A DNA stretch of 64,000 nucleotides from NCBI RefSeq assembly GCF_001693775.2, contig NZ_MBEW02000007.1, positions 46,921 through 110,920 on the forward strand, read 5' to 3'. How positions within the stretch are numbered: position 1 is the first letter of the stretch; every line of letters starts with the position of its first letter. A program made the translations under genes and the position numbers. Shown here one piece after another: positions 50,496-58,566 of this stretch. The stretch comes from Criibacterium bergeronii (lineage in GTDB: Bacteria; Bacillota; Clostridia; Peptostreptococcales; Filifactoraceae). The notes under the pieces were generated by a model. That model searched no databases, was not told the origin of the DNA, and was given only the letters and a program-made list of their open reading frames with translations.

Positions 50496-51191
50496 CTAAT
50501 CTCTGTTCCTTCCGCCGCCAAAAATTATTATTATACGAAGTAATGACAATATAGATGCTGCAACTCCGGCAACATAGGTAAGTGCCGCTGCTCTTAAAAC
50601 CTGCTTTGATGCCCCTACTTCACCTCTAGTAATTATACCTGATGACTCTAAAAGGTCAAACGCTCTGTCAGACGCATTATATTCAACTGGCAGTGTTACT
50701 AGCTGAAATATCAAAGTTGATGAAAATAATAAAATGCCTAATGGTATCAAAAAATTAGCTGAGCCTAAAAAATAACCTAGCAATAAAATTGGAAAAGCTA
50801 TATTTTGTCCAATGTTTACTACCGGCACTATAGCTGTCCTAAGATTGTAAGGTGCATATCCTTGTAAGTCCTGCACTGCATGACCACATTCATGTGCAGC
50901 AACACTAACAGCCGCTATAGAACTAGAATTAATGACTGATTGAGATAAAGAAATTGTATTGTTTCTTGGGTCAAAGTGGTCAGTCAGTGAGCCGGCAATA
51001 GGTACAATTCTTATATTCGATAAACCATTTCTGTCTAATATTTTTCTAGCAGCCTCTGCTCCTGTCATTCCTGAAGAAACTCTAATCGCAGAATATTTTG
51101 CAAATGTAGCTCTTAATTTAGTGCTAGCAATCCCTGCAATACCAGCACCAATTAATATAAATATGATTGTCCAATCATAGAAAAAAGGCAT
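50496..51191 (-). CDS. Zinc-dependent membrane protease, YugP type
   Basis: A 231-residue membrane protein. The zinc-protease motif H-E-C-G-H lies in V-A-A-H-E-C-G-H-A-V-Q-D, between an N-terminal membrane helix and two to three C-terminal helices; V-E-Y-N-A-S-D-R-A is conserved in the family. YugP proteins are widespread in Firmicutes but poorly understood. Here it converges on the response regulator gene; its own neighbours upstream are a small membrane protein and the FliS-like gene. Confidence 0.92.
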   Translation of the reverse strand: MPFFYDWTIIFILIGAGIAGIASTKLRATFAKYSAIRVSSGMTGAEAARKILDRNGLSNIRIVPIAGSLTDHFDPRNNTISLSQSVINSSSIAAVSVAAHECGHAVQDLQGYAPYNLRTAIVPVVNIGQNIAFPILLLGYFLGSANFLIPLGILLFSSTLIFQLVTLPVEYNASDRAFDLLESSGIITRGEVGASKQVLRAAALTYVAGVAASILSLLRIIIIFGGGRNRD

Positions 51192-51246
51192 ATAAACACT
51201 CCTTAAAAAAATTAATTTTATAAATAATTGAAAATTTTTTCAGCTA

Positions 51247-51540
51247 TTAATCTGCCCTACCATTTATTTTTGATGAAAAAGCAGATTTTATTTCTTCAAA
51301 AGTTGCAAAAAATAGCTCACATAAAAGCTTAGATATTTTTTTATGAGCCTTATATCTGCTCAATGCTCTTCTTACCCTAGCTGAATAGCTATCAGAAATA
51401 AGAGATAACCCGCTTATTATAAATATAACCCCCGGTGCGACTGGTAAAAGACAACCAAGTATTCCAATAAAAATCAAGAAAATCCCCGTAATTTTTCTTT
51501 TGATGCCATTTTTTTTAAGTCTAATAGTTTTAGTTTTCAT
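51247..51540 (-). CDS. Small two-helix membrane protein (PGPGW/DUF454-like)
   Basis: A 97-residue protein with a basic start (K-T-K-T-I-R-L-K-K-N), a hydrophobic hairpin at about 17-52 (I-F-L-I-F-I-G-I-L-G-C-L-L-P-V-A-P-G-V-I-F-I-I-S-G-L-S-L-I) broken by P-V-A-P-G, and a basic amphipathic C-terminus. The P-x-x-P-G-hinged hairpin recalls DUF454/PGPGW membrane proteins. Function is unknown. It is preceded by the FliS-like gene 84 bases upstream. Confidence 0.6.
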   Translation of the reverse strand: MKTKTIRLKKNGIKRKITGIFLIFIGILGCLLPVAPGVIFIISGLSLISDSYSARVRRALSRYKAHKKISKLLCELFFATFEEIKSAFSSKINGRAD

Positions 51541-51624
51541 TTATTACTCCATATATAAAAATAGGTTTATATTTTAGTTTATATTTGGAATTATACCTAT
51601 TTTTATTTAAATAAAACTTAAATA

Positions 51625-52071
51625 CTAAGCCTTGCCAAAATCTCCTAGACTTCCTTGTACGTTAATGTCCTTTTTACCATATGTCCCTAAATTTGTTACA
51701 TTTTTATTAATTTCCGACTTAAAATTTGCACCAACTGACGACCACGCATCCCTTAGCTGGGAAAAAATATTTATAATAGAGTCTATTTTATCTGTATTTT
51801 TATCAATAAATTGCTTTGTTAATTGGTTATTAATGTATAGATATATTGATTTGGTCTTTTGAGAAAATTCGTCTGTAGATAAAGACGCCATTAAATTTGA
51901 TATTATATCTCTTATTTTATCTAAGATTTCATCAGAGCTGTCGTATTCTTTGCCGTCTATTGACTTCTTTAAATCCTCAGTAAGTTCAATTAAGGCTTGA
52001 TATTGTAAAGCTACAAGGTCACATTCATTACTGGTAGCTATTTTCATCAATAAATCATCTTTATAAGACAT
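51625..52071 (-). CDS. FliS-like helical chaperone
   Basis: A 148-residue helical protein. The pattern L-V-A-L-Q-Y-Q-A-L-I-E-L, I-D-G-K-E-Y-D-S-S-D-E-I-L-D-K-I-R-D-I-I-S-N-L-M-A-S-L, then Y-L-Y-I-N-N-Q-L and L-R-D-A-W-S-S-V, follows FliS (flagellin export chaperone), with the helix order and the terminal L-R-D-x-W matching. It is longer than FliS by a glycine-rich C-terminal tail. No flagellar gene is in the window; the CheW and DegS/DegU genes nearby make a motility connection plausible. It could also be a FliS-fold protein with another role. A structured ncRNA lies just upstream on the same strand. Confidence 0.6.
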   Translation of the reverse strand: MSYKDDLLMKIATSNECDLVALQYQALIELTEDLKKSIDGKEYDSSDEILDKIRDIISNLMASLSTDEFSQKTKSIYLYINNQLTKQFIDKNTDKIDSIINIFSQLRDAWSSVGANFKSEINKNVTNLGTYGKKDINVQGSLGDFGKA

Positions 52072-52194
52072 TTTTGCCCCCTATTAATCTATATGTTAAA
52101 AAATTTTCATGCAAAATTATTTAAATTAAAGTTTTTTTAATCAAAGTGTTATATAATTAAACCAGCATTTAGTAATTAAAAAATGTAAACACAT

Positions 52195-52407
52195 AAAAAT
52201 ACTTGCAAGCTGACCCGGTCTTTGACCCCACACTCGCCTGCTGGAGCTTTTGCTTGAGGTTTGCTCTCACTAATTGCTCTCTCACTTTAAAGTGGCAGGA
52301 CTTACTTCTAAGATGCACCATGCTCACTTTAGGCTTTTTGCTAAAGCTTACGTGGATTCTTTTGCCTGCATCTGGCTTGAACTTTCAACCGCAGACCTTG
52401 CAAATAT
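52195..52407 (-). ncRNA. Structured ncRNA of ~213 nt (raiA-motif candidate)
   Basis: No protein fits here, yet the sequence is much GC-richer than its flanks. On the minus strand the ends pair, TTGCAAG with CTTGCAA, closing a domain that ends in TTTTT. Inside, AGATGCA pairs with TGCATCT, CTTTAG with CTAAAG, GGTC-AAA-GACC forms a hairpin, CCTGC pairs with GCAGG, and TTGAA/TTCAA pairs near the 5' end. A promoter sits seven bases upstream of the 5' stem. The layout is multi-branched, not the long rod expected for 6S RNA. The place beside FliS-like and DegSU-like genes is one where raiA-motif RNAs occur in Clostridia; this identity is inferred, not matched. Confidence 0.6.
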
Positions 52408-52413
52408 ATTTAG

Positions 52414-52442
52414 AGTTTAACATAATTTGACAAAAGTGTAAA
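52414..52442 (-). promoter_or_regulatory. Promoter of the ncRNA
   Basis: On the minus strand TTTACA (52442-52437), 17-base spacer, TAAACT (52419-52414). The predicted start near 52407 coincides with the base of the closing stem. Confidence 0.6.
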
Positions 52443-52505
52443 TAATTGTAAGCTCATTTTAACCTAAATAAATTCAATATGGTATAAAATGTTAAAGTAA
52501 AATTT

Positions 52506-52524
52506 TATTATGATAATCATTATT
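52506..52524. promoter_or_regulatory. Fur-box-like operator upstream of the ABC exporter operon
   Basis: The 19 bases include TATGATAATCATTATT and match the classical Fur consensus at 16 of 19 positions, including an uninterrupted GATAATCATTAT. It lies 32 bases before the translation start, downstream of a TATAAA-type -10 at 52483, in position to repress. Confidence 0.6.
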
Positions 52525-52555
52525 AAGAAATCATTTAGTAATTGGTGGTGATAGT

Positions 52556-53323
52556 TTGCAAGAAAATCAAACCGAAAATTTGAAATCAAAGGACGAAAAT
52601 AAACCTTTTATACATATAAGTCATGTAAGAAAGGTCTATCGTATGGGCACCGAAAAGGTCGTTGCCCTTGATGATGTGTCATTAGATATCTATAGAGGAG
52701 AGTTCGTATGTTTCCTAGGTAAGTCAGGCTCAGGTAAATCAACCTTTTTAAATATGGTAGCAGGACTTGAAAAACCTACCAAGGGTGAAATATATATTGG
52801 CAAAGTTCCTATTCATAAATTAAATGAGGAGCAAATAACTTTATTTAGACAAAAAAATATCGGATTTATCTTCCAGTCATATCAGTTAATACAAACTCTT
52901 ACAGCCATAGAAAATGTCGCTTTGCCACTAATATTTAGAGGGATGGACTCAAGTAAATCAAAGCAAATTGCCCAAAAATATTTAGACCAAGTTGGACTAC
53001 AAGGATATTACAAAAGAAAACCTGGTCAAATGAGTGGCGGTCAACAGCAAAGAGTGGGTATAGCTAGAGCATTAGTCGGCAAATCAAAAATAATATTTGC
53101 TGATGAACCTACAGGCAATTTGGATTCAAATACTACAGTAGATGTTATGAACCTAATAATGGAGGTAATTAGAAAAAATAATCAGACTCTAATACTGGTA
53201 ACCCATGATACACAAATAGCAAATTACGCAGATAAAGTAGTAGAGCTAAAGGACGGAAATATAATAAATATCAAATACAACGGGAAGGAAAAAAACAATG
53301 AACCTGCACAAAATCAAATTTAA
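52556..53323 (+). CDS. MacB-type ABC transporter ATPase
   Basis: A 255-residue ATPase beginning at TTG (M-Q-E-N-Q-T) with a GGTGGTG-type site; the next in-frame ATG (52644) would remove conserved N-terminal strands. Walker A G-K-S-G-S-G-K-S-T (55-63), Q-loop F-Q-S-Y-Q-L, signature M-S-G-G-Q-Q-Q-R-V, Walker B I-I-F-A-D-E-P and H-loop V-T-H-D follow the LolD/MacB/FtsE subgroup. It drives the permease coded 1.8 kb downstream. The gene end overlaps the next gene by 26 bases. Confidence 0.93.
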   Translation: MQENQTENLKSKDENKPFIHISHVRKVYRMGTEKVVALDDVSLDIYRGEFVCFLGKSGSGKSTFLNMVAGLEKPTKGEIYIGKVPIHKLNEEQITLFRQKNIGFIFQSYQLIQTLTAIENVALPLIFRGMDSSKSKQIAQKYLDQVGLQGYYKRKPGQMSGGQQQRVGIARALVGKSKIIFADEPTGNLDSNTTVDVMNLIMEVIRKNNQTLILVTHDTQIANYADKVVELKDGNIINIKYNGKEKNNEPAQNQI

Positions 53324-55097
53324 ACCTATTTTAGTAGCTATGCTTATGATTTTTAATTTATTTAGTATAGCATATGCTGATGGCGAAGATATCTCTGATA
53401 TTAACAACTGGGAAAAAAAACAGCGACAAGAGGAAGAAGAAAAACGACAGCAGCTATCTAGAGATTACAACGTAGGAGTTACCCTTGAGGCAAGTTTCCC
53501 TACCCTGTCAAAAGATAAAAACTACGATATCAGCATCGTAGTAAATAACAACGGCGGAGTAAATATAGAAAAAGCAACAATGAAAATTTCTTCATTACCA
53601 GAAGGCATCTCATTAAAAAGCGAAAGTAGCCTTACTCAAGATGTTGGCGTAGTAAACGTAGGTCATAAAAGCCAAGTAACATATAACATAGTTACAAGTA
53701 ATAGCATCAAAGACGGCACTTATCCTATTACCTTTGAACTCAAGGCGAAATATGGCACACAATATGACAATTATAAAGACTACTCCACTACAAAAACATT
53801 TTATATAAAAATCAAAAATGACAAGGTAGCTACTGATAATACAAACTATAAACCATTTATAATATCAGACGTATCCCATGTAGCCTCTATTAATGAAGGA
53901 GAAGTAGCAGACCTATCATTTAAAATTACAAATCCAAACAGCGAAGCTATAGACTCAGTCAAGATAACAGTAGAGCCTGAAGAGGGACTGGTAAACAGTA
54001 CACAAGCTATATTCATAGAAAATAATTTTTCAGCAGGAGCTAGTAAAACTTATACAGTTAAATTATTTGGAAAAGATAAAGCACAAAAGAAAAACTATTC
54101 CGTAAAAATGACTGTAGAATCCGCTTTACCTCCTTCATCAACACAAAATACTTCAGACGATGACAAAAAAACAAAATCATTACCTTCATCGTCTCAATAT
54201 ACAGGCATATTTTACAATGCACCTAAAGAAAAAGACCCTTCATCAGATAAAGATAGCACAAAAAATAAGCCAATGATAATGGTTCAAAATTACACTTACG
54301 GAAATCAAGAGGTACTTCCAAACAGTAAATTCCCACTTACAATGACATTTATTAACACAAGCTCAAATAAAGCAATGACTAATATAAAAATTTCATTATC
54401 AGACGATGGTACATTTACACCTGTAAACTCTTCCAATTCATTTTTCATAGGCAAATTGTCACCAAAAGAGTCTGCCTCAAGAAACCTAGTCTTATCAGTA
54501 AAACCTGATGCAGAAACTAAAACTTATCCATTAAATATTGACTATATTTACCAAGACGAATCAGGAAATGAAATCACTGCAAAAGATACCATCTCAATAC
54601 CAGTAATGCAAAAAACCTTACTCCAAATTGATGAAATTACTAAACCACAAGATGTAATGATCGGCGAGCCTGTAACAGTTAGCACATCATTTTATAACCT
54701 AGGCAAAACTAAAATATCAAATATTAAAGTAGTTGGAAGTGGAGATTTTGAAGTAAGTGGAGAACCATCATACTTTGTAGGTTCATTAGAGGCTGGAAAG
54801 TCTGACTCCTTCTCATTAACAGTTACTCCAAAGGATGAAAAAAAAGTCACAGGCACATTTACATTTACCTATGAAACCCTAGATGGTCAAACCCATACAG
54901 TAGAAAAACCATTTGACTTTGAAATGTCACCAATAGAGCTACCACCTATGGATGATGAAATGATGCCTAAAGAGCAACCCAAGAAAAATTATGTAGCATA
55001 TATAATTGGAGGTATTGCAATCATAGCTGTAGTGGCAGTAATTATTAAAAAGAAAAAGAATAAGAAAAAAATGCAGGAGCTTGATTTAGATGAATAA
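53298..55097 (+). CDS. Secreted multi-domain COG1361-like protein of the ABC exporter
   Basis: A 599-residue protein with a signal peptide (about 1-27) and a C-terminal membrane anchor (about 566-586, Y-I-I-G-G-I-A-I-I-A-V-V-A-V-I-I, then K-K-K-K-N-K-K-K). Between them lie several Ig/CARDB-like beta domains: about 50-155, 180-275, 320-430 and 430-540, each with N-x-G/N-x-S type strands and a P-E-E/D-G-L/T-F loop. Proteins of this S-layer-like COG1361 type often accompany MacB-like ABC systems in Gram-positive bacteria, as an extracytoplasmic adaptor. A Q/E/R-rich segment at about 38-52 follows the signal. Confidence 0.82.
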   Translation: MNLHKIKFKPILVAMLMIFNLFSIAYADGEDISDINNWEKKQRQEEEEKRQQLSRDYNVGVTLEASFPTLSKDKNYDISIVVNNNGGVNIEKATMKISSLPEGISLKSESSLTQDVGVVNVGHKSQVTYNIVTSNSIKDGTYPITFELKAKYGTQYDNYKDYSTTKTFYIKIKNDKVATDNTNYKPFIISDVSHVASINEGEVADLSFKITNPNSEAIDSVKITVEPEEGLVNSTQAIFIENNFSAGASKTYTVKLFGKDKAQKKNYSVKMTVESALPPSSTQNTSDDDKKTKSLPSSSQYTGIFYNAPKEKDPSSDKDSTKNKPMIMVQNYTYGNQEVLPNSKFPLTMTFINTSSNKAMTNIKISLSDDGTFTPVNSSNSFFIGKLSPKESASRNLVLSVKPDAETKTYPLNIDYIYQDESGNEITAKDTISIPVMQKTLLQIDEITKPQDVMIGEPVTVSTSFYNLGKTKISNIKVVGSGDFEVSGEPSYFVGSLEAGKSDSFSLTVTPKDEKKVTGTFTFTYETLDGQTHTVEKPFDFEMSPIELPPMDDEMMPKEQPKKNYVAYIIGGIAIIAVVAVIIKKKKNKKKMQELDLDE

Positions 55098-56496
55098 TAT
55101 AGAGCTATTAAAAATGGCTATTACCAACCTATTTCGAAGAAAAGCTCGAAGCATACTTGCTATACTAGGCGTTGTTATAGGTACTGCATCAATAGTTACA
55201 ATGGTATCTATAGGACTTGGTATATCAAAAAACTTCAACGACTCTATAAAAGGTAACTTTGAGCTACACATGATTAGAATATACGGAGTTACACCTAAAA
55301 AAGTAGAAGGTCAAAAGCCACTAAAATTAAACGATGATGCAATAAAATCAATTAAAGAAATTAACGGCGTCACATCAGTTACTCCTGTAAAAAGGCTATC
55401 AACAAGAATAATCTTAGGTGATTATTCCGGAGATATTAACCTTACCGGAATGGACCCTGAATTTTTTGAAAAAATGAATCTTGAATTTAAAAAAGGTAGA
55501 GCATTTTCTGCATCTGAAAAAAATAAAATAGTTGTTGGAAGTCAAATCCCAATAATGCTTGAAAAATATAAAACCGGAGAATATGTAAATTACGACCCAG
55601 ATGGAAATTATAAAGACATAAAATTAATATCCACAAAAGTAGAAATAACCAAAGACCCAGATTATAAGATATCCTCTCAAAGAAAACGCATGATGTCCTC
55701 CGGTTCAGGTATTAGTGCTGGAGAAAATGGCAATACACCTAAATATGAAATATTTAGATTAGAATCCGTAGGAGTAATATCAAAGGATTCTTTCGCCTAC
55801 GATGCCTTCACCTCCTTAAAAACCATTGATGAAATAATAAAATCCAACACCAAAGCTGAAAATGAAGCAAGTAACAGTGGCGGAGGTCAAAATAACCAAA
55901 AAAATCTAGATTATGAAGAAATATCTATATATGTAGATAACATAGAAAAAGTGGAAGATATCAGCACCACTCTTAGAGAGTCAGGCTACCAATTTTACTC
56001 TATAATGGATGAAATTAAGCAGACTCAAAAAATGTTCTTTATGATACAAGCTGCACTTGGCGGTATAGGTGCAATATCACTAATAGTAGCAGCAATAGGT
56101 ATCACAAATACCATGATAATGTCAATCTATGAAAGAACAAGAGAAATCGGCGTAATGAAAGTCATAGGTGCTAGCCTAAAAGACATTGAAAAATTATTTT
56201 TGAGTGAGGCTGCGGCAATTGGACTAATCGGTGGATTTTTAGGTTCAATATTTAGCTTGATACTTTCATTTATAATGAACTTTTTCTTTTCCAACTCAGC
56301 TATGTCCAGCGGTCTTATGCCCGGTATGGGTATGGGAGGACCATCTGACCAAGCACAGTCATATATCTCATATATGCCTTGGTGGCTGATAATATTTGGT
56401 ATACTATTTTCTACAGCTATCGGCATACTTGCTGGATATATCCCAGCAAAAAAAGCAATGCAACTTTCAGCCTTAGAAAGTTTAAGAAATGAATAA
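55090..56496 (+). CDS. MacB-type ABC transporter permease (FtsX family)
   Basis: A 468-residue permease with one N-terminal membrane helix (I-L-G-V-V-I-G-T-A-S-I-V-T-M-V-S-I-G), a large extracytoplasmic MacB periplasmic core domain (about 45-310), and three C-terminal membrane helices with E-R-T-R-E-I-G-V-M-K-V-I-G-A and P-A-K-K-A-M-Q-L-S-A-L-E-S-L-R. A methionine/glycine-rich loop (G-L-M-P-G-M-G-M-G-G-P) lies between the second and third of these. It completes the exporter with the ATPase and the COG1361-like adaptor. The substrate is unknown; the Fur-box-like site hints at metal-responsive expression. Confidence 0.92.
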   Translation: MNNIELLKMAITNLFRRKARSILAILGVVIGTASIVTMVSIGLGISKNFNDSIKGNFELHMIRIYGVTPKKVEGQKPLKLNDDAIKSIKEINGVTSVTPVKRLSTRIILGDYSGDINLTGMDPEFFEKMNLEFKKGRAFSASEKNKIVVGSQIPIMLEKYKTGEYVNYDPDGNYKDIKLISTKVEITKDPDYKISSQRKRMMSSGSGISAGENGNTPKYEIFRLESVGVISKDSFAYDAFTSLKTIDEIIKSNTKAENEASNSGGGQNNQKNLDYEEISIYVDNIEKVEDISTTLRESGYQFYSIMDEIKQTQKMFFMIQAALGGIGAISLIVAAIGITNTMIMSIYERTREIGVMKVIGASLKDIEKLFLSEAAAIGLIGGFLGSIFSLILSFIMNFFFSNSAMSSGLMPGMGMGGPSDQAQSYISYMPWWLIIFGILFSTAIGILAGYIPAKKAMQLSALESLRNE

Positions 56497-56517
56497 GATT
56501 TAATCTTTACTAAATAC

Positions 56518-56557
56518 AAAAAACACCACACAACCTCAAAATTGTGTGATGTTTTTT
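56518..56557. terminator. Bidirectional terminator of the ABC operon
   Basis: AAACACCACACAA pairs with TTGTGTGATGTTTT across an eight-base loop (56521-56555), followed by T-run; the two flanking genes converge on it. Confidence 0.85.
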
Positions 56558-56590
56558 ATTTTATCTTACTTATAGTAAACCAATCAAAGG

Positions 56591-57133
56591 CTATCCATTT
56601 AAAATATTGTATTTACAAAGCAACTGGTTAAAGTTCATATTGCAATTTTTCATAGCAAGATTAAATGTAAAGACTCCCGAATTTTTTACTATCTCAAATA
56701 AATAGCAAACCTCGTAATCACAGTCTGACATACTTTTGTGATATAGCTCTTGTCCATCAATATCAAAAACCAATTTTCTTTTGCCAATGGAAAAGTCAAT
56801 ACTACAAATATTTTTTACCCCCGCAGATTTAACAGCTATAAACCTGATATATTTGCAGTATGTAGGCAATTTAGATAAATTAATTAAAATTGTTTCCTTA
56901 GTTATGTTTTTTTTATCAACACTTTGATTATCACTTATATGAAACAGCGCACCTGTACGTGAACTATGGTTATTGTAAAAAATTAAATCTCTTTCATTTA
57001 CTAGTAAGCCTCTTTTATCAAGTATCGCAGCCATTAAATCTACATCAAAATTTTTTTCTTCTGTAGCTGATTTACACTCAATTGTAGAATAAAGTAAATC
57101 ACTTTCATCCAAAACCTCATGTTTTACGTACAC
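56591..57133 (-). CDS. TerD-family protein
   Basis: A 180-residue single TerD domain. It has F-D-V-D-L-M-A-A-I-L-D-K-R-G-L-L (metal-binding D-x-D), E-R-D-L-I-F-Y-N-N, N-I-T-K-E-T-I-L-I-N-L-S-K-L-P and C-D-Y-E-V-C-Y-L-F-E-I. TerD proteins bind calcium and belong to tellurite/phage/stress resistance systems. Here it is single, without TerA, TerC or helper genes. It is co-directional with the TtcA-like gene, 14 bases apart, so both are likely co-transcribed. Confidence 0.78.
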   Translation of the reverse strand: MYVKHEVLDESDLLYSTIECKSATEEKNFDVDLMAAILDKRGLLVNERDLIFYNNHSSRTGALFHISDNQSVDKKNITKETILINLSKLPTYCKYIRFIAVKSAGVKNICSIDFSIGKRKLVFDIDGQELYHKSMSDCDYEVCYLFEIVKNSGVFTFNLAMKNCNMNFNQLLCKYNILNG

Positions 57134-57147
57134 GTCCTCACCAACTT

Positions 57148-58002
57148 TTAATATTCTTCTAAAAAACTAAACTTCTTCCCGTTGTTATTATAACCTAATA
57201 CACAATCCATGTAAACATTTTTAGTCGAAGAAAAAATACTTTTCTCAACCAATGGATTTGTCTTTTTCATCTCTTGTATAAGATTTTTAATTTCATAACG
57301 CTTTGAGCCGGTCTTTTTAGCAGCTACCATACAGGCACAATTGAGCATATTTAATCCGGCATTTTTTGTATATTTTATTACACTGTCCTCGCGTATATAA
57401 TACATCGGTCTGATTAATTCAATATTTTCAAAGTGAGCTGACCTAACCTTTGGCATCATAGTCTTATAAGAACCTGCATAGAGAACATTTAGCATTACGG
57501 TTTCTATTACATCATCATAATGGTGTCCAAGTGACAGCTTGTTGCAATTTAACGATGTTGCAATGTTGTATAAAGCTCCTCTTCTCATTTTTGCACACAT
57601 ATAGCAAGGGTAATCCGAAGAAATTTTATCAGCAACCTCAAATACATCTGTATCAAAAATTTTTATAGGAATTTGAAGATACTCACAATTTTCTTCCAAA
57701 AGCTTTCTTATATCCTTGTGATATCCAGGGTCCATGACAATGTATTCCACGTCAAACTTTATGTCGCTATATTTATGAAACACCTGAAATAGCTTTGCCA
57801 TAAGCACAGAGTCCTTGCCTCCTGAAATCGCTACAGCAACCCTGTCTCCCTCTTGTATCAACTCAAAATCTCTAATTGCCTTAGTAAATTTACTCCATAG
57901 CTCTTTTCTATATTTTTTTATTATATTTTTTTCTATTTGCTCCAGTGATAGTCTTTCACTGTCCACATCAATTGTCTGACAAAAATTTGTTGCTAAGCTC
58001 AA
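57148..58002 (-). CDS. TtcA-like PP-loop ATPase (tRNA thiolation)
   Basis: A 284-residue PP-loop protein. S-G-G-K-D-S at 60-65 is the ATP pyrophosphatase motif; the C-x2-C pair in Y-P-C-Y-M-C-A-K and L-N-C-A-C-M may hold an iron-sulfur cluster, as in TtcA. L-S-L-G-H-H-Y-D-D-V-I-E-T is a family hallmark. TtcA thiolates cytidine 32 in tRNAs; the wider family includes TtuA. An N-terminal ~45-residue helical extension is present. Co-transcription with a TerD protein is unusual. Confidence 0.85.
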   Translation of the reverse strand: MSLATNFCQTIDVDSERLSLEQIEKNIIKKYRKELWSKFTKAIRDFELIQEGDRVAVAISGGKDSVLMAKLFQVFHKYSDIKFDVEYIVMDPGYHKDIRKLLEENCEYLQIPIKIFDTDVFEVADKISSDYPCYMCAKMRRGALYNIATSLNCNKLSLGHHYDDVIETVMLNVLYAGSYKTMMPKVRSAHFENIELIRPMYYIREDSVIKYTKNAGLNMLNCACMVAAKKTGSKRYEIKNLIQEMKKTNPLVEKSIFSSTKNVYMDCVLGYNNNGKKFSFLEEY

Positions 58003-58049
58003 AATCGTACCTCTATATAAAATTAGTCAATTACAAAAAAGTTTATAAT

Positions 58050-58072
58050 AAAAAAGACTGCTTACGCAGCCA
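58050..58072 (-). terminator. Terminator of rpmB
   Basis: GGCTGC-GTAA-GCAGTC on the minus strand (58071 to 58056) followed by TTTTTT. It lies just after the L28 stop codon. Confidence 0.85.
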
Positions 58073-58086
58073 TTTTATTTTTTGTA

Positions 58087-58278
58087 TTACATAGCTCTTT
58101 GAACTTTATTAGAACGCAAGCAAGCTGCGCAAACCTTCATTCTTTTTGGAGTACCATTAACTATTACTTTAACTTTCTGAAGGTTTGGTTTCCAAGTTCT
58201 TTTTGTTCTTCTAACAGAGTGAGATACATTATTACCACTTCTAGTACCTTTGCCACATACTTCACACACGAATGCCAT
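58087..58278 (-). CDS. rpmB: 50S ribosomal protein L28
   Basis: A 63-residue protein: C-E-V-C-G-K-G near the N-terminus and C-A-A-C at the C-terminus make a zinc-ribbon (C+ form), with [16 protein letters not shown] in between, all L28 signatures. It has a strong GGAGGTG site and its own terminator. Its zinc-binding form is the one replaced in some bacteria under zinc limitation. The 288 bases upstream (58279-58566) are AT-rich, with only a weak GAAC/GTTC dyad near 58535 and no gene seen. Confidence 0.97.
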   Translation of the reverse strand: MAFVCEVCGKGTRSGNNVSHSVRRTKRTWKPNLQKVKVIVNGTPKRMKVCAACLRSNKVQRAM

Positions 58279-58566
58279 CTATATACACCTCCCGAATTTA
58301 TCTATTTTTTATCCATTAAATCTAAATCTTATTGATTTTACCACATTAATCAAAAAAAATCAACTGTAAATGCACAGATAATTTATTTTTTTGTATTTTT
58401 AATATAATATATATAATTTTGCGTTTGTAAGCACTGTTTAAGATAAGTTATAAAATAAACTGTATTATCCAACATTAATTTAACAAGCTAACAGAGTTCG
58501 CCACTACATTAAAATTTTATTTGATATCATGGTCGAACTTTGTTCGCTCAAAATTTCATTTGTCAG

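Noticed and set aside
52195..52407. Assignment as 6S RNA, SRP RNA or RNase P RNA
   Set aside because: The two halves do not pair along one long rod as in 6S. SRP and RNase P diagnostic sequences (GGAAG loop; GAGGAAAGTCC) are missing.
52203..52430. A 75-codon plus-strand frame in the ncRNA region
   Set aside because: No ribosome-binding site, atypical composition, and it lies within a segment whose stems and promoter point to a minus-strand RNA.
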